A stretch of 64,000 nucleotides of DNA from Closterium sp. NIES-65. Taxonomy: Eukaryota > Streptophyta > Zygnematophyceae > Desmidiales > Closteriaceae. Numbering within the stretch: position 1 is the first letter of the stretch; every line of letters starts with the position of its first letter. Made by a program: the position numbers and the translations under genes. This document shows, one piece after another, positions 27,960 through 38,542 of this stretch. The notes under the pieces were generated by a model. That model had not been told where the DNA came from. It was given only the letters and a program-made list of their open reading frames with translations, and ran no database searches. The stretch lies in assembly GCA_948144175.1 (NCBI GenBank), contig CANXME010002181.1:2294001-2358000 (forward strand), read 5' to 3'.

Positions 27960-28980
27960 CTGCCCGAAGCGCGCCTAACCTAGCAGCGGCCCCTAGCGGC
28001 CCGTCGCCCTTTCCGCAGCGGCCCACCGCCGCCCTAAGACGGCCCGTCGCCGCCCTTTCCGCAGCGGCCCGCCGTCGCCCTAAGGCAGCCCGTCACCGCC
28101 CTTTCCGCAGCGGCCCGCCGTCGCCCTAAGGCGGCCCGTCAACGCCCTTTCCGCAGCGGCCCGCCGCCGCCCTAAGCGGCCCGCCGCCGCCCTTTTCGCA
28201 GCGGCCCGCCGCCGCCCTAAAACGGCCCGCCGCCGCCCGTTCTGCAGCGGCCCGTCGCCGCCCTAACCCGGCGCGCCGCCGCCCGTTCTGCAGCGGCCAG
28301 TCGCCGCCCTACACCGGCCCGCCACCGCCCGTTCTGCAGCGGCCCATCGCCGCCCTAAACCGGCCCGCCACCGCCCTTTCCGCAGCGGCCCGCCTCCGCC
28401 CTAAAGCGGCCCGTCGCCGCCCGCTCCGCAGCGGCTCGACGCCTCCCCCACCGCAGCGGCTTGCCGCCGCCCTAAAGCGGCCCGTTGCCGCCCTATCCCC
28501 AGCGGCCTGCCGCCGCCCTACAGCGGCCCGTCGCCGCCCTATCCGCAGCGGCCCGCCGCCACCCTAGCGCGGCCCGTCGCCGCCCGTCTCTGCTGCGGCC
28601 TCGCCGCCCTCACTGCGGCCTCGCCGCCCTCACTGCGGTCTCGCCGCCTCCTGCTGCGGCCACGCCGCCCTTCTACTGCGGCCTCTGCCGCTGTCACCTA
28701 CAGCCTTGCCGCCCTCTACTGCGGCCTCACCGCCTCTCACCTGCTGCAGCGCCGCGCCGCCCTGCAGCAGCACCGCCGAGCCGCCCGGGCACCGGAGCAG
28801 CCGGACAGCCGAGCCGCCGAGCCACTCAGCAGCCGAGACGCTCTGCAGCCGAGCCGCCGAGCAGCCGAGCCGCCCAGCAGCCGAGCCGCCCAGCAGCCGA
28901 GCCACCCAGCAGCCGAGCCGCCCAGCAGGCGAGCCGCCCTGCAGCCGAGCCGCCGAGCCGCCCTACTCCCGACCTGCCTG
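27960..28980 (+). repeat. Copia-3 leader repeats
   Basis: About 30 degenerate units built on GCAGCGGCCCGCCGCCGCCC (27990-28600). A second set follows (about 28800-28975) with AGCAGCCGAGCCGCCC. The unit differs from those in Copia-2 and Copia-6, so each element has expanded its own leader. Confidence 0.85.
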
Positions 28981-29062
28981 TGCTGCCCTGTCTGGTGAGC
29001 ACAGCGCCTCTTTCACTGCACTACCCTCACCCTACTGCTTGCACTGCTAGTATACTCTAGTC

Positions 29063-29530
29063 ATGGCTACCCCTAGTGTCCTAGCTTTTGACGCTGAGGG
29101 TCGGGCCATTGACTTCGAGGTCTGGGTAGATGATCTGCAGCTATTCTTATAGTGCGATAGGGCAGACGATCTCTCTCTCTTTGACCTCACCTCTGGCGCT
29201 TCCCCAGCCCCTGCTGCTGATGCTGACGCCACTGTTCGTTCCCAGTGGGGCACGCGCGACGCTGCTGCACGTCTTGCTGTGCGTCGCCACCTCCCTACCT
29301 CCGAGCGTGCACACTTTAGTCAGTACAAGAGTGCTCAGACCTTGTACGACACTGTAGTTGCACGCTACTCCTCCACTGCCACTGCTGCACTCAGCCGTCT
29401 CATGCTGCCGTACCTCTTCCCTGACCTTGCTGCCTTTCCCACAGTCGCTGATCTCATTACGCACCTCCGCACTAGTGACACTCGCTACCGCGCTGCGCTT
29501 CCTGCTGACTTCTGCGCCAAGAACCCCCCC
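29063..29530 (+). CDS. Copia-3 Gag N-terminal part
   Basis: ATG at 29063 (MATPSVLAFDAEG, as in Copia-2). TAG at 29150 lies in the DLQLFL block (His codon in Copia-2, Gln a likely ancestor). The rest of the capsid-like region follows (HLPTSERAHFSQYKSAQTLYD, LITHLRTSDTRYRAALP). The frame is lost in a 15-C run (29524-29538): Copia-2 has an extra T after its run, so one base has been lost here. Confidence 0.85.
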
Positions 29531-29538
29531 CCCCCCCC

Positions 29539-30777
29539 ATGTACATCACCCTCTACTTCATAGTCACCTGACTCCCTGACTCCCTTAGAGCGGTCAGGGA
29601 CCACTTCCTAGCTGTGTGCCCCACCACCCTCACCATTGACCTCCTCGAGAAGTCCCTCCTAGCGGCGGAAAATAGCATAGTCGCTGTAGGAGCTTCTCGT
29701 GGTGACCCCCGCACCCCTGTCTTTGAGGGGTGTTCTCTCTCCCCCCTCTTGCCCTCTGTCGCTTCTGCTGCTGCTGCCGACCTCGTTGGTCTCGAGTCGG
29801 TCGGCACTGCATCTGCCCCTTCGGGGAAGCGCCACACAGGCAGGGGCAAGGGGGCCAAGGGCACTCGAGGAGCTGGCGGGGGCGGTGGAGGTGGCGGTGG
29901 AGGCGGCGGAGGGAGTGGGGGTGGTGGAGGGAGCAGTGGAGGGGATGGGGGTACCGGTGGCGGCAATGGGGGCGGAGGCGGCGGCGTTGGCGGAGGGAGC
30001 GGAGGAGGCGGTGGTAGCGGAGGCGGCGGTGGTGGTGGAGGCGGCGGTGGTGGCGGAGGCGGCGGAGGCGGCGGAGGTGGCGGTGGAGCTGGTCGCGGGT
30101 CTACGCAGAGGAGTGGCTCCGGTGGTGGTCCGCGCCAGCAGCAGCAGCGTGGTCATGAGACCCTGTCCCCTCAGCAGCTCCGTGAGTGGTATACTGCACG
30201 CCAGCGGGGTGGGGGTTTTGGTCCGTGCACCTACGTCCTGCGCACCGGCGACCGTGCGGGTGAGCAGTGTGGGGGTGCGCACCCCACCCAGCGCTGCTTT
30301 GGCCGCCTGACGGACGCGTGGCGTCACCAGTTCCCTGAGGCCACAGAGATCCCTCGCTGGGGCGAGCTGTCTAGGGCGGGAGTAGCCATCTATGATCTTG
30401 ATTTTGATGCTATCTTGTCTGCCATGTATTCTGTGACTATTAGTGATGAGGGTGACTGTTACCGGTGTTTCCCGCCCGATTTGGGCATTGAGACTGCTGC
30501 TCTAGGTACTGGTGCGGCTGCTGCCCTAGGTGCTTGCGACGCTGCTGCTCTAGGTGCTAGTGCGTCTGCGTCCTCGGGTACTGGTGATTCGGCGCTCTCA
30601 GGTACTGCGTCGGCTTCGGCCTCCCTCACCTTCACCCTTGACTCTGGAGCTTCTCGCTCCTTCTTTCGGGACCGCACCACACTCACACCGCTCAGTCGGC
30701 CGAATGCTGTGTCTCTGGCTGACCCCTCTGGGGGTCCTGTCCTGTCTCACTTCTCCACAGTCCTCCCGTGTGGTCTC
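29539..30777 (+). CDS. Copia-3 Gag C-terminus and protease
   Basis: Resumes after the poly-C frameshift with MYITLYFIVT, a TGA at 29569 (CGA or CAG ancestrally), LTIDLLEKSLLAAENSIVAVGASRGDP, a Gly-rich tract, LSPQQLREWYTARQ, and the C-x13-C-x3-H-x4-C cluster (about 30225-30300). The position of the Copia-2 TAG is CAG here (HQFPEATEIPRWGEL). The protease signature LDSGAS follows near 30641. A deletion near 30778 (about 11 bp against Copia-2) shifts the frame within the protease domain. Confidence 0.87.
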
Positions 30778-31160
30778 TGGCACCCTGTCTGGTCTCTACC
30801 TCCCCTCGTTCTCTACGAACTTGGTGAGTGGTGCTGACCTACAGGATGGGGGAGTCCACCAGTTCACTCCTGTGAGTCAGCGAGTGACGCACTGTACAGA
30901 GGCTCGCACAGGCCGACACATGGCTACGTTTACACGTAAGCCGGGTTCGAGCCTGTACACACTGACCACTGCGTCTCCTCCAGTTGTTGCGTCTGGTGTG
31001 GTTCCTGCGTCAGGTCAGGTGTTTGCTGCAGCGTCCAGGTCTGGTCCTGAGTCTACCCCCTGTTCGTGTCGTCTCCTGTCTCACGAGACTCTCCTCTGGC
31101 CCCACCGCCTTGGTCACCCCTCTCTGCTTTGGCTCAGAGGCATGGCCTCTCGTCTTCTTG
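30778..31160 (+). pseudogene. Copia-3 protease end and GAG-pre-integrase
   Basis: In a second frame: GTLSGLYLPSFSTNLVSGADLQD, TFTRKPGSSLYTL, and LLSHETLLWPHRLGHPS. The usual LWHHR reads LWPHR, so one of the zinc-binding His is replaced by Pro. Another shift near 31160 returns to the integrase frame. Confidence 0.82.
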
Positions 31161-31947
31161 TTCCAGGTCCCTCCCTCCCCTTCCTCAGGGGCCTGGCCTT
31201 TCCTGTGTCCCATGTGTCGAGGGGCGCCAGAGGGCTGCCCCTCACTCCTCCCAGTTTCCTCCGACAGAGGCCCCGCTGCAAACGCTTCACATGGACGTGT
31301 GGGGCCCAGCGCGCGTCCGTGGACAGGGTCACGAGCGCTACTTCCTGCTTGTTGTTGACGACTACTCGCGTTACACCGCAGTCTTCCCCTTGCGCAGCAA
31401 GGGTGATGTCACTGAGGTGCTGATCGACTGGATCCGCGCAGCTCGTCTCCAGCTCAGGCAGAGCTTTGGCTCGGACTTTCCTGTTCTGCGTCTGCACTCG
31501 GACAGAGGTGGAGAGTTTTCCTCTGGCCTTCTGAGAGCCTACTGTCGCGCACGAGACATTCGTCACACCTTCACGCTTCCAGACTCTCCGCAGCAAAATG
31601 GGATTGCTGAGCGCCGCATTGGCATGGTCTTGGACGTTGCTCGTACGTCCATGATGCATGCGGCTGCTCCCCATTTTCTGTTGCCGTTTGCGGTGAGGTA
31701 CGCGGCACATCATATCAACCTCCACCCCAGGGTCTCCAGACCGGAGACCTCCCCAGCCTTGCTGTGGACGGGGAAGGTTGGCGATGCGTCGGCGTTCCGG
31801 GTCTGGGGATCTCAGGCGTTTGTCCGCGACTTGTCTGCGGACAAGCTGTCCCATCGTGCTGCTCCTTGCGTCTTCCTGGGGTTCCCCCCTGACGCCCCTG
31901 GGTGGCAGTTCTACCACCCCACCTCTCGCCGTGTTCTGTCCTCCTAG
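31161..31947 (+). CDS. Copia-3 integrase
   Basis: CVPC, then HMDVWGPARVRG, VVDDYSRYTAVFPLRSKGDVTEVL, HSDRGGEFSS and SPQQNGIAERR supply the DDE triad. It continues to CVFLGFPPDAPGWQFYHPTSRR and stops at TAG 31945-31947, where Copia-2 and Copia-7 read CAG. The frame then carries on (DVTFDESVPYYRLFPYR) to 32039, where Copia-4 is inserted. Confidence 0.87.
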
Positions 31948-32039
31948 GACGTCACGTTTGACGAGTCGGTCCCCTACTACCGCCTCTTCCCCTACCGCAG
32001 TCCGTCCCTCCCCCCGCCCCCGCTCTTCCTTGTCCCAGG

Positions 32040-32868
32040 TGTTGGTGCAACCCTATGGTTTGCACTCGGCTTGTTGTCCGTGTGCGTGCATGTGTGTGTG
32101 TATGGAATGGTATGAGGGCATGGGATAATATATATTTCATGCTTATAATAGTGTGTGAATGTTGAGTCATGATGTCGAGTGTGTGTGTTGAGTCAATAGC
32201 GAGTTATCTCTAGACGCGTGTTACGCGGTCGTTTGTGTCTCGCGCGCGGTTTCTATTTTGTCGTGCGCGGTTTCTATTTTGTCCCGTGTCGAACGTTCGG
32301 TGTGTCGCAGGTGTGTGCAGCAGACCCATCAAGAACTCAAGGATGAGTTTGTGATGAAGAGCCCGAGCCTTGGTGTCAAGCCTCAGGTGATTTCAAAGCT
32401 CGCCAAAAGGGTACACCTCCAGATATTGAAGATAGTTACATTACTTTGTGTAGTGTAACATTTCACTTGGTGTAGGCCCTAGTGAAGGGTAGTTTCGAGA
32501 CCCTTCGTGGTTGGGGACAGTGTGGCACTGTTCCACATCACTGTACCTCGGCTCTTGGGGTTTGTAGGAGCTGGGAGTCATTCCCAACTCGTAACTCTTC
32601 CTAACTCTTCCTATCTTGTGTTCTAAGACCATAGTGGCTGCCATAGTGCCGTTCGTTCAAACCAACCCTGTGTCGTCAATACTTGGTCAAATCGTGCGAT
32701 CTAAATTGCCTATTGTAGGCGACAATAAGAAGCTCCAGATCCAAGTTGAATCAAGTCATTTGAAGCTGTGACCAGAACGCTATGAACGTTTGAAGCCGCT
32801 GTGCAGAAATCCGACTGTGCACTCTATCTTTCGTTTTAGGCACATTGGAGCCTACTGTGACTATAACA
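32040..32868 (+). repeat. Copia-4 5' LTR (829 bp)
   Basis: TGTTGGTGCAACC to GACTATAACA. Carries a TATA-like stretch (GATAATATATATTTC, about 32124), GT-rich runs and a duplicated GCGCGGTTTCTATTTTGTC (about 32246 and 32263). Confidence 0.96.
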
Positions 32869-32870
32869 AG

Positions 32871-32882
32871 TGGTATCAGAGC
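32871..32882 (+). promoter_or_regulatory. Copia-4 primer binding site
   Basis: TGGTATCAGAGC, the canonical plant copia PBS complementary to the initiator methionine tRNA, two bases after the LTR end. Confidence 0.93.
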
Positions 32883-32902
32883 GCCTTGGAGCAGTTTCGA
32901 CA

Positions 32903-35900
32903 ATGGCTGGACATGAGGAAAGGGGTGGCAGAGGTGTTGGTGGTAGAGGAGAAGCCCAAGCTCAAGGCCAACTCCGTGACTCAGCCATGGCGCCCGTGCA
33001 ACCAAGTGTTGGCCCATCTAGGGATGAGCCTAGAGTGTTTGGCCTTGACAAGTTCAATGGTGACAACTTTGCTGAGTGGTCCTTCAGAATGGAGAACATA
33101 TTTGACCACTATGACCTGCTGGAGGTGATGGAAGGAACGGAGAAGCGTCCCGAGAACGACCCGGAGAAGAGCCCGTGGGTGCGGAAGAGCGCACAAGGCT
33201 ACCTCCTACTTGGGCAAGCGTTGGGGAGCAGCCAAATCCGTCATATCAAGCCTTTCCAGCGTGAACCAGAGAAGGGACCAAAAGCATGGGCTGCTCTCAA
33301 GGGTGTACACGCTCCTGCAACAGCGGCGGTAGCTGTGGTGTTGGAACGGCAAATGGCGACGTTACGAATTGAAGAGGATGAAGCGGTTGAAGAAGGGGTG
33401 CAGAAATTCTTCGACTTGTTGACGCGGCTTGAGGGAGCGGATTTGAACTATAGTGAGCTCCAAAAGAAGACCAAGTTGCTGGCCCTACTCCCCGAATCAT
33501 GGTCCTCGCTCATCATCAACCTCAATCGCGACTTGCCCCGCCTCTCGCTCGAAGACGTGAAGCGGGCTATCCTTCAAGAGGATTTCCGCCGTCGTGAGTT
33601 GGCGAGTGCGGATGGCGCTGGGGCAGCGAGCATCGGCCGTGGATATGGTCGAGGAAGAGGCAGAGGAAAAGGGGGAGGAAGGTTTGGTGGCAGCAACTTT
33701 GGCGGAGGCCGCGGGAGTGGCGGTTACGGCAGCAATGACAAGAGCTACGGACGCGGTCGCGGCCGATTCGACGGCGAGTGTCACTATTGTCACAAGAGCG
33801 GACACATGTGGCGCGACTGCTACAAACTCCCTGATGGTTGGACCCCTGCTCAAGGCCAAGAGGGTAGAGGAGCAGGAGGAGGGAGAGGACGAGGCCGTGG
33901 AGGCCGTGGCGGTCGCGGTGGCGGAGCTGCAAACATGAAGAACGGAGACAACGACAGGGACCCGAGCGACGATCGATACCCGGGTCTATTCTACTTCGTG
34001 TCGACGCAAGTACCGGCTGGTCCAGAGAAGGATGAAGGCTTTGAGGAGCCAGCAGCTGTGGGGAAGGTGACCCTACACCCCCTGGACTATTGGGTGATTG
34101 ATAGTGGCGCTACCTATAGCATGACACCTCGCCCGGACTTGCTCACCGAACTCGAGCCGTCACCGGTGAAGCATGTCACATCGGCTTTGGGGCAGCGAGC
34201 AGAGGTGAAAGGCATGGGGAAGGCCATGTTCAAGGGTGCTGATGGGAAGATGGTGGGCCTCAAGAACGTGCTTTGGGTGCCCAGCCTTGCTGCAAACCTG
34301 ATTTCCGTGCGGCGGTTGGCAAAGGCCGGCATGGACACTAACTCGAAGGGAGCCAAGACCTACACCGCAAGGCTTGGCGATCGGATTCTTTGGGACCTTC
34401 ATGAGGACAGAGATGTCTACAACGAGATGTGGCAGATCCCTGTGGTCCCAATGCCTAAGGAGAGGCAAGTGGCAGCAAGCGTCAGCACTAAAGGTGGAGC
34501 GGTCGGTAGCGACGATGGCGCGAACGGTCGCGCTAAGGAGAATGAGCTCAAGAAGAGCAAACCTGGAGGGACCAGCAAGTTCAGTGAACCTAAGGAGAGT
34601 GGTGCAGCAGCCAAGGGGCAGCAAAAGGGTGAGGAGAACCCCGAGGCAGCAGCGGAGGAGGACTACGGAGAGAGTATGTGGGGCGCTATTGCGAGCGCGG
34701 CATTCTCCAATCCAACTTCGGCTACGGGGGAGTGTGATTGGCTCACCTTGCATCGGCGCATGGGGCATGTGGCCCTGCCTATCTTGCAGCAGCTAGTGAA
34801 GAATGAGATGGTTGCTGGCATACGTGTGAAGGGGGAGCCCGATGAGGTGCTTGGCTGCCCGACGTGCATTCAAGCCAAGTTCACCCGGTTTCCGTTCTCT
34901 AGTTCGGATGCAACGGCAAAGGCACCGCTTGATGAGGTGGTGATGGACGTGGTGGGCCCCCTGAAGCTTGGAGCTGCTGGAGCTGAGTATTTTCTCACCA
35001 TTGTTGACGTCTACACCCGCATGACTTGGGTGTACGTGCTGGCCAAGAAGAGTGACGTGGCTGAAACGTTGAAGGCGGATTGGTTCCCGATGGTGGAGCG
35101 GCAACAAGACCGTCTAGTCAAGTCAATCCGCACCGATCGAGGGGGAGAGTTCCTGAGCAAGGAGTTTGGGTTGTGGCTGAAGAAGAATGGTATTCGGCAC
35201 TCCCTCACCATGCCATACTCCCCTGCAATGAATGGCATCGCCGAGCGAGCGAACCGTACAATCACGGAGGCGGCACGCGGGTTGCTCATTGAAGCCGGGC
35301 TACCCGACTATTTCTGGCCTGATGCGGTGCGGAGCGCGTGTGTGGCTAAGAACAGAGCCTTGACTCATGTGGGAGCAGACAAATGGGTGCCCTATGTGGA
35401 GTGGCTAGGAAGGAAGCCAAAAGTGGATATGCTTCGGGTGTTCGGGTGCATGTGCATGGCGCTTGTGCCTAAGCATCTTCGGCACAACAAGCTTGGTGCC
35501 AAGGCGGTGTGGGCCGTGCACTTGGGCATGGCTCAAAACAGCAAGGGATGGCTTCTTTGGGACCCATTCACCAAGAAGTTCTTGGTGAGCAGGGACTGCA
35601 AGTTCATGGAGAACTTCATGTACAAGGATTGGAAGGCGGAGAATGAGGCGAAGATAGGCGTGCGGTTTGGGGAGGTGAAGAGTTCCGGTTTGGAGCATGT
35701 GGAGCTGCCTTTGGAGCTGAGCAGCGGCAGCACAACCACGAGGCAATCCTCCCTTGTGAATGGGGGAGAGGAGGCCAATGATGCAGAGGAAGAAGAGGAG
35801 GAGGTGCAGCAAGTGAGCGAGCGTGCACCGTCACTCCCTTCCCGTACCACGAGTGCTCCACGGATTCGAGCCACACCGCAGCAACGCCAAGGCCTTCAAG

Positions 35901-37672
35901 TCCCTGCAGCTGAGGAGGAAGGAAGGGGGAAGAGGATAGTTCAACCCCCTAATAGGCTGACCTATGATGCACTTGGAAAGCAAGGCAAGACAGCCCTGGC
36001 CGGAGCGGCAATGATGGTCGGAGACGACGAGGAGAGTGACTACGAGGAGTGTGCCTTCGCGTTCTTCTCTCCGGTGGAGATGCCGGGAGAACCAGCAACT
36101 CTCAAGGAGGCTTTGGAGAGTAGTGATGCTGAGGAGTGGAAGAAGGCCATGGAGAGTGAGCTGAAGAGCATCGAGGAGAATGACACGTTTGAATTGGTGG
36201 AGCTACCGGAGGGGCGTACGGCGATAACGTCCAAGTGGCTCTTCAAAATCAAGTCGGATGCCGACGGCAAGATCGAGCGTTACAAGTCTAGGCTTGTAGC
36301 CAAGGGGTACCAGCAGAAGGAGAAGGTGGACTTCAAGGAGCTGTTTGCCCCTGTGGTGAAGCCGACGACGCTGCGCACCCTATTCGCGGGAGCCGCCATC
36401 AAAGGATGGGTGGTGAAGCAAATGGACATTGTGACGGCATTCCTTAACGGCATCCTTGAGGAGGAGATTTTTATGGCGCAGCCAGAGGGGTTTGATGATG
36501 GTAGTGGCAGAGTGTGGAAGCTGAAGAAGGCCCTCTATGGGCTGAAGCAGGCCCCTAGGCAATGGTACATGAAGCTACGCGAAGTGTTGGAGGAGATCGG
36601 CTTCACTCCCTCAACGGCCGATCACTCCTTGTTCATGCTTGGCGAGGGGGAGCAGAGGAGCTTCATGGTGGTTTATGTGGATGACATTCTCATATTCTCA
36701 CCCTCCTCTGACCTTGTGAAGGAGGTGATGCTGAAGCTGCATGACAAGTTCAAGTGCAAGTCTCTTGGTGACGTGAACTTCTACCTTGGGCTCCACATCG
36801 AACGAGACGTGGAGAAGCGGAGCATGCGAGTGCACCAACGGAAGTACCTGGAGGCGTTGGCTGCCAACTTCGGCCAGAGTGAAGGTCATGTGGCTACTCC
36901 CTTTCCCTCTGGGTTCAAGTGTGTGAAGGGGCCAGAGGAGGAGAGTGTTGGAGAAGAGGAGAGGCGCCGATTTCACTCGTTGGTGGGCAGCCTCATGTAT
37001 GCGGCGGTAAACACCCGACCGGACGTCACGTTTGCTACCGGGCAGCTGGCTAGGGTTGTGCAATGCCCTAATGAGGAGCAGGTAGCAGCTGGAATGAGGG
37101 TGGCCAAGTATCTTGGCCAAACACCGACCGTTGGGCTGCAATACTCGGCGGCGGCACAAAGGCGCCAAAAGGGCGCGGATGGTGTTGAACCCGGGCGTTT
37201 GTACCTCACCGCCTACTCGGATGCTTCATATGCATCAGAACCAGAGGACATGACAAGTGTGGGAGGCTTCATATGCTGTGTTGGTGGAGGCCCAACTGCT
37301 TGGGAGAGCAAGAAGCAGGTTGACCAAGCTTTGAGCTCGGTGGAGTCCGAGTACATGGCACTCTTCCGTGCCGTACGGGAGATTGTATGGCAGCGGCGTT
37401 TGTTGGCTGAATTGGGGGAGGAGCAGCAAGGACCTACCCCACTGTATTGTGACAGCCAGGGTGCCATTGCTCTTGCTAAGAACCCTGTGTTGCATGGACT
37501 CACGAAGCACATGAGGGTGAAGTGGCATTGGACGAGGAGCATGGTAACCGCGGGTGAAGTTGAGTTGCGCTACGTGAAGACCACGGGGCAGCCGGCTGAC
37601 ATGATGACCAAGAGGTTGGTGGAGCAGCAGCATTGGAAGTGTTGCAAGCTGGCTGGGATGGCTCTGAACTGA
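32903..37672 (+). CDS. Copia-4 Gag-Pol polyprotein (1589 aa)
   Basis: The start is ATG 32903 (MAGHEERGGRG). An in-frame GTG at 32870 overlaps the PBS and is not credible. Gag capsid-like region about 45-235 (FGLDKFNGDNFAEW to EDFRRREL), Gly/Arg-rich RGG segments, CCHC knuckle at 293-306 (CHYCHKSGHMWRDC), protease Asp-Ser-Gly at 400-402, pre-integrase HH-CC near 617-650, integrase D682, D745 and E781 (D-x35-E), RT from about 1090 with YVDD and Asp 1260-1261, and RNase H acidic residues D1440, E1481 and D1517. Nothing is missing or interrupted, and the length fits an autonomous copia. It is the only intact polyprotein in the window. Confidence 0.97.
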   Translation: MAGHEERGGRGVGGRGEAQAQGQLRDSAMAPVQPSVGPSRDEPRVFGLDKFNGDNFAEWSFRMENIFDHYDLLEVMEGTEKRPENDPEKSPWVRKSAQGYLLLGQALGSSQIRHIKPFQREPEKGPKAWAALKGVHAPATAAVAVVLERQMATLRIEEDEAVEEGVQKFFDLLTRLEGADLNYSELQKKTKLLALLPESWSSLIINLNRDLPRLSLEDVKRAILQEDFRRRELASADGAGAASIGRGYGRGRGRGKGGGRFGGSNFGGGRGSGGYGSNDKSYGRGRGRFDGECHYCHKSGHMWRDCYKLPDGWTPAQGQEGRGAGGGRGRGRGGRGGRGGGAANMKNGDNDRDPSDDRYPGLFYFVSTQVPAGPEKDEGFEEPAAVGKVTLHPLDYWVIDSGATYSMTPRPDLLTELEPSPVKHVTSALGQRAEVKGMGKAMFKGADGKMVGLKNVLWVPSLAANLISVRRLAKAGMDTNSKGAKTYTARLGDRILWDLHEDRDVYNEMWQIPVVPMPKERQVAASVSTKGGAVGSDDGANGRAKENELKKSKPGGTSKFSEPKESGAAAKGQQKGEENPEAAAEEDYGESMWGAIASAAFSNPTSATGECDWLTLHRRMGHVALPILQQLVKNEMVAGIRVKGEPDEVLGCPTCIQAKFTRFPFSSSDATAKAPLDEVVMDVVGPLKLGAAGAEYFLTIVDVYTRMTWVYVLAKKSDVAETLKADWFPMVERQQDRLVKSIRTDRGGEFLSKEFGLWLKKNGIRHSLTMPYSPAMNGIAERANRTITEAARGLLIEAGLPDYFWPDAVRSACVAKNRALTHVGADKWVPYVEWLGRKPKVDMLRVFGCMCMALVPKHLRHNKLGAKAVWAVHLGMAQNSKGWLLWDPFTKKFLVSRDCKFMENFMYKDWKAENEAKIGVRFGEVKSSGLEHVELPLELSSGSTTTRQSSLVNGGEEANDAEEEEEEVQQVSERAPSLPSRTTSAPRIRATPQQRQGLQVPAAEEEGRGKRIVQPPNRLTYDALGKQGKTALAGAAMMVGDDEESDYEECAFAFFSPVEMPGEPATLKEALESSDAEEWKKAMESELKSIEENDTFELVELPEGRTAITSKWLFKIKSDADGKIERYKSRLVAKGYQQKEKVDFKELFAPVVKPTTLRTLFAGAAIKGWVVKQMDIVTAFLNGILEEEIFMAQPEGFDDGSGRVWKLKKALYGLKQAPRQWYMKLREVLEEIGFTPSTADHSLFMLGEGEQRSFMVVYVDDILIFSPSSDLVKEVMLKLHDKFKCKSLGDVNFYLGLHIERDVEKRSMRVHQRKYLEALAANFGQSEGHVATPFPSGFKCVKGPEEESVGEEERRRFHSLVGSLMYAAVNTRPDVTFATGQLARVVQCPNEEQVAAGMRVAKYLGQTPTVGLQYSAAAQRRQKGADGVEPGRLYLTAYSDASYASEPEDMTSVGGFICCVGGGPTAWESKKQVDQALSSVESEYMALFRAVREIVWQRRLLAELGEEQQGPTPLYCDSQGAIALAKNPVLHGLTKHMRVKWHWTRSMVTAGEVELRYVKTTGQPADMMTKRLVEQQHWKCCKLAGMALN

Positions 37673-37713
37673 CAGAGCAACATATCCTAAGGCCAACAAT
37701 CCGAGGGGGAGTT

Positions 37714-38542
37714 TGTTGGTGCAACCCTATGGTTTGCACTCGGCTTGTTGTCCGTGTGCGTGCATGTGTGTGTGTATGGAATGGTATGAGGGCATGGGAT
37801 AATATATATTTCATGCTTATAATAGTGTGTGAATGTTGAGTCATGATGTCGAGTGTGTGTGTTGAGTCAATAGCGAGTTATCTCTAGACGCGTGTTACGC
37901 GGTCGTTTGTGTCTCGCGCGCGGTTTCTATTTTGTCGTGCGCGGTTTCTATTTTGTCCCGTGTCGAACGTTCGGTGTGTCGCAGGTGTGTGCAGCAGACC
38001 CATCAAGAACTCAAGGATGAGTTTGTGATGAAGAGCCCGAGCCTTGGTGTCAAGCCTCAGGTGATTTCAAAGCTCGCCAAAAGGGTACACCTCCAGATAT
38101 TGAAGATAGTTACATTACTTTGTGTAGTGTAACATTTCACTTGGTGTAGGCCCTAGTGAAGGGTAGTTTCGAGACCCTTCGTGGTTGGGGACAGTGTGGC
38201 ACTGTTCCACATCACTGTACCTCGGCTCTTGGGGTTTGTAGGAGCTGGGAGTCATTCCCAACTCGTAACTCTTCCTAACTCTTCCTATCTTGTGTTCTAA
38301 GACCATAGTGGCTGCCATAGTGCCGTTCGTTCAAACCAACCCTGTGTCGTCAATACTTGGTCAAATCGTGCGATCTAAATTGCCTATTGTAGGCGACAAT
38401 AAGAAGCTCCAGATCCAAGTTGAATCAAGTCATTTGAAGCTGTGACCAGAACGCTATGAACGTTTGAAGCCGCTGTGCAGAAATCCGACTGTGCACTCTA
38501 TCTTTCGTTTTAGGCACATTGGAGCCTACTGTGACTATAACA
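37714..38542 (+). repeat. Copia-4 3' LTR (829 bp)
   Basis: Follows the polypurine tract CCGAGGGGGAGTT. Same sequence as the 5' LTR as far as I can read, including the identical 66-codon chance frame at 37932. Confidence 0.96.

Larger units (their letters stand above)
32040..38542 (+). mobile_element. Copia-4: intact, young Ty1/copia element
   Basis: Two 829-bp LTRs (32040-32868, 37714-38542) that I could not tell apart by eye. CCAGG flanks both sides (32035-32039, 38543-38547). PBS TGGTATCAGAGC at 32871 and polypurine tract GAGGGGGAG near 37702. It has a single uninterrupted polyprotein. It belongs to a different copia lineage from the short-LTR family, with long LTRs, a CCHC knuckle and lower GC. 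It is inserted in the integrase-RT linker of Copia-3. Confidence 0.97.

Noticed and set aside
32258..32458. 66-codon frame in both Copia-4 LTRs (also 37932-38132)
   Set aside because: Identical only because the LTRs are identical; no features of a protein.
32870..32902. Upstream GTG start for the Copia-4 polyprotein
   Set aside because: Overlaps the primer binding site; ATG at 32903 is the first plausible start.
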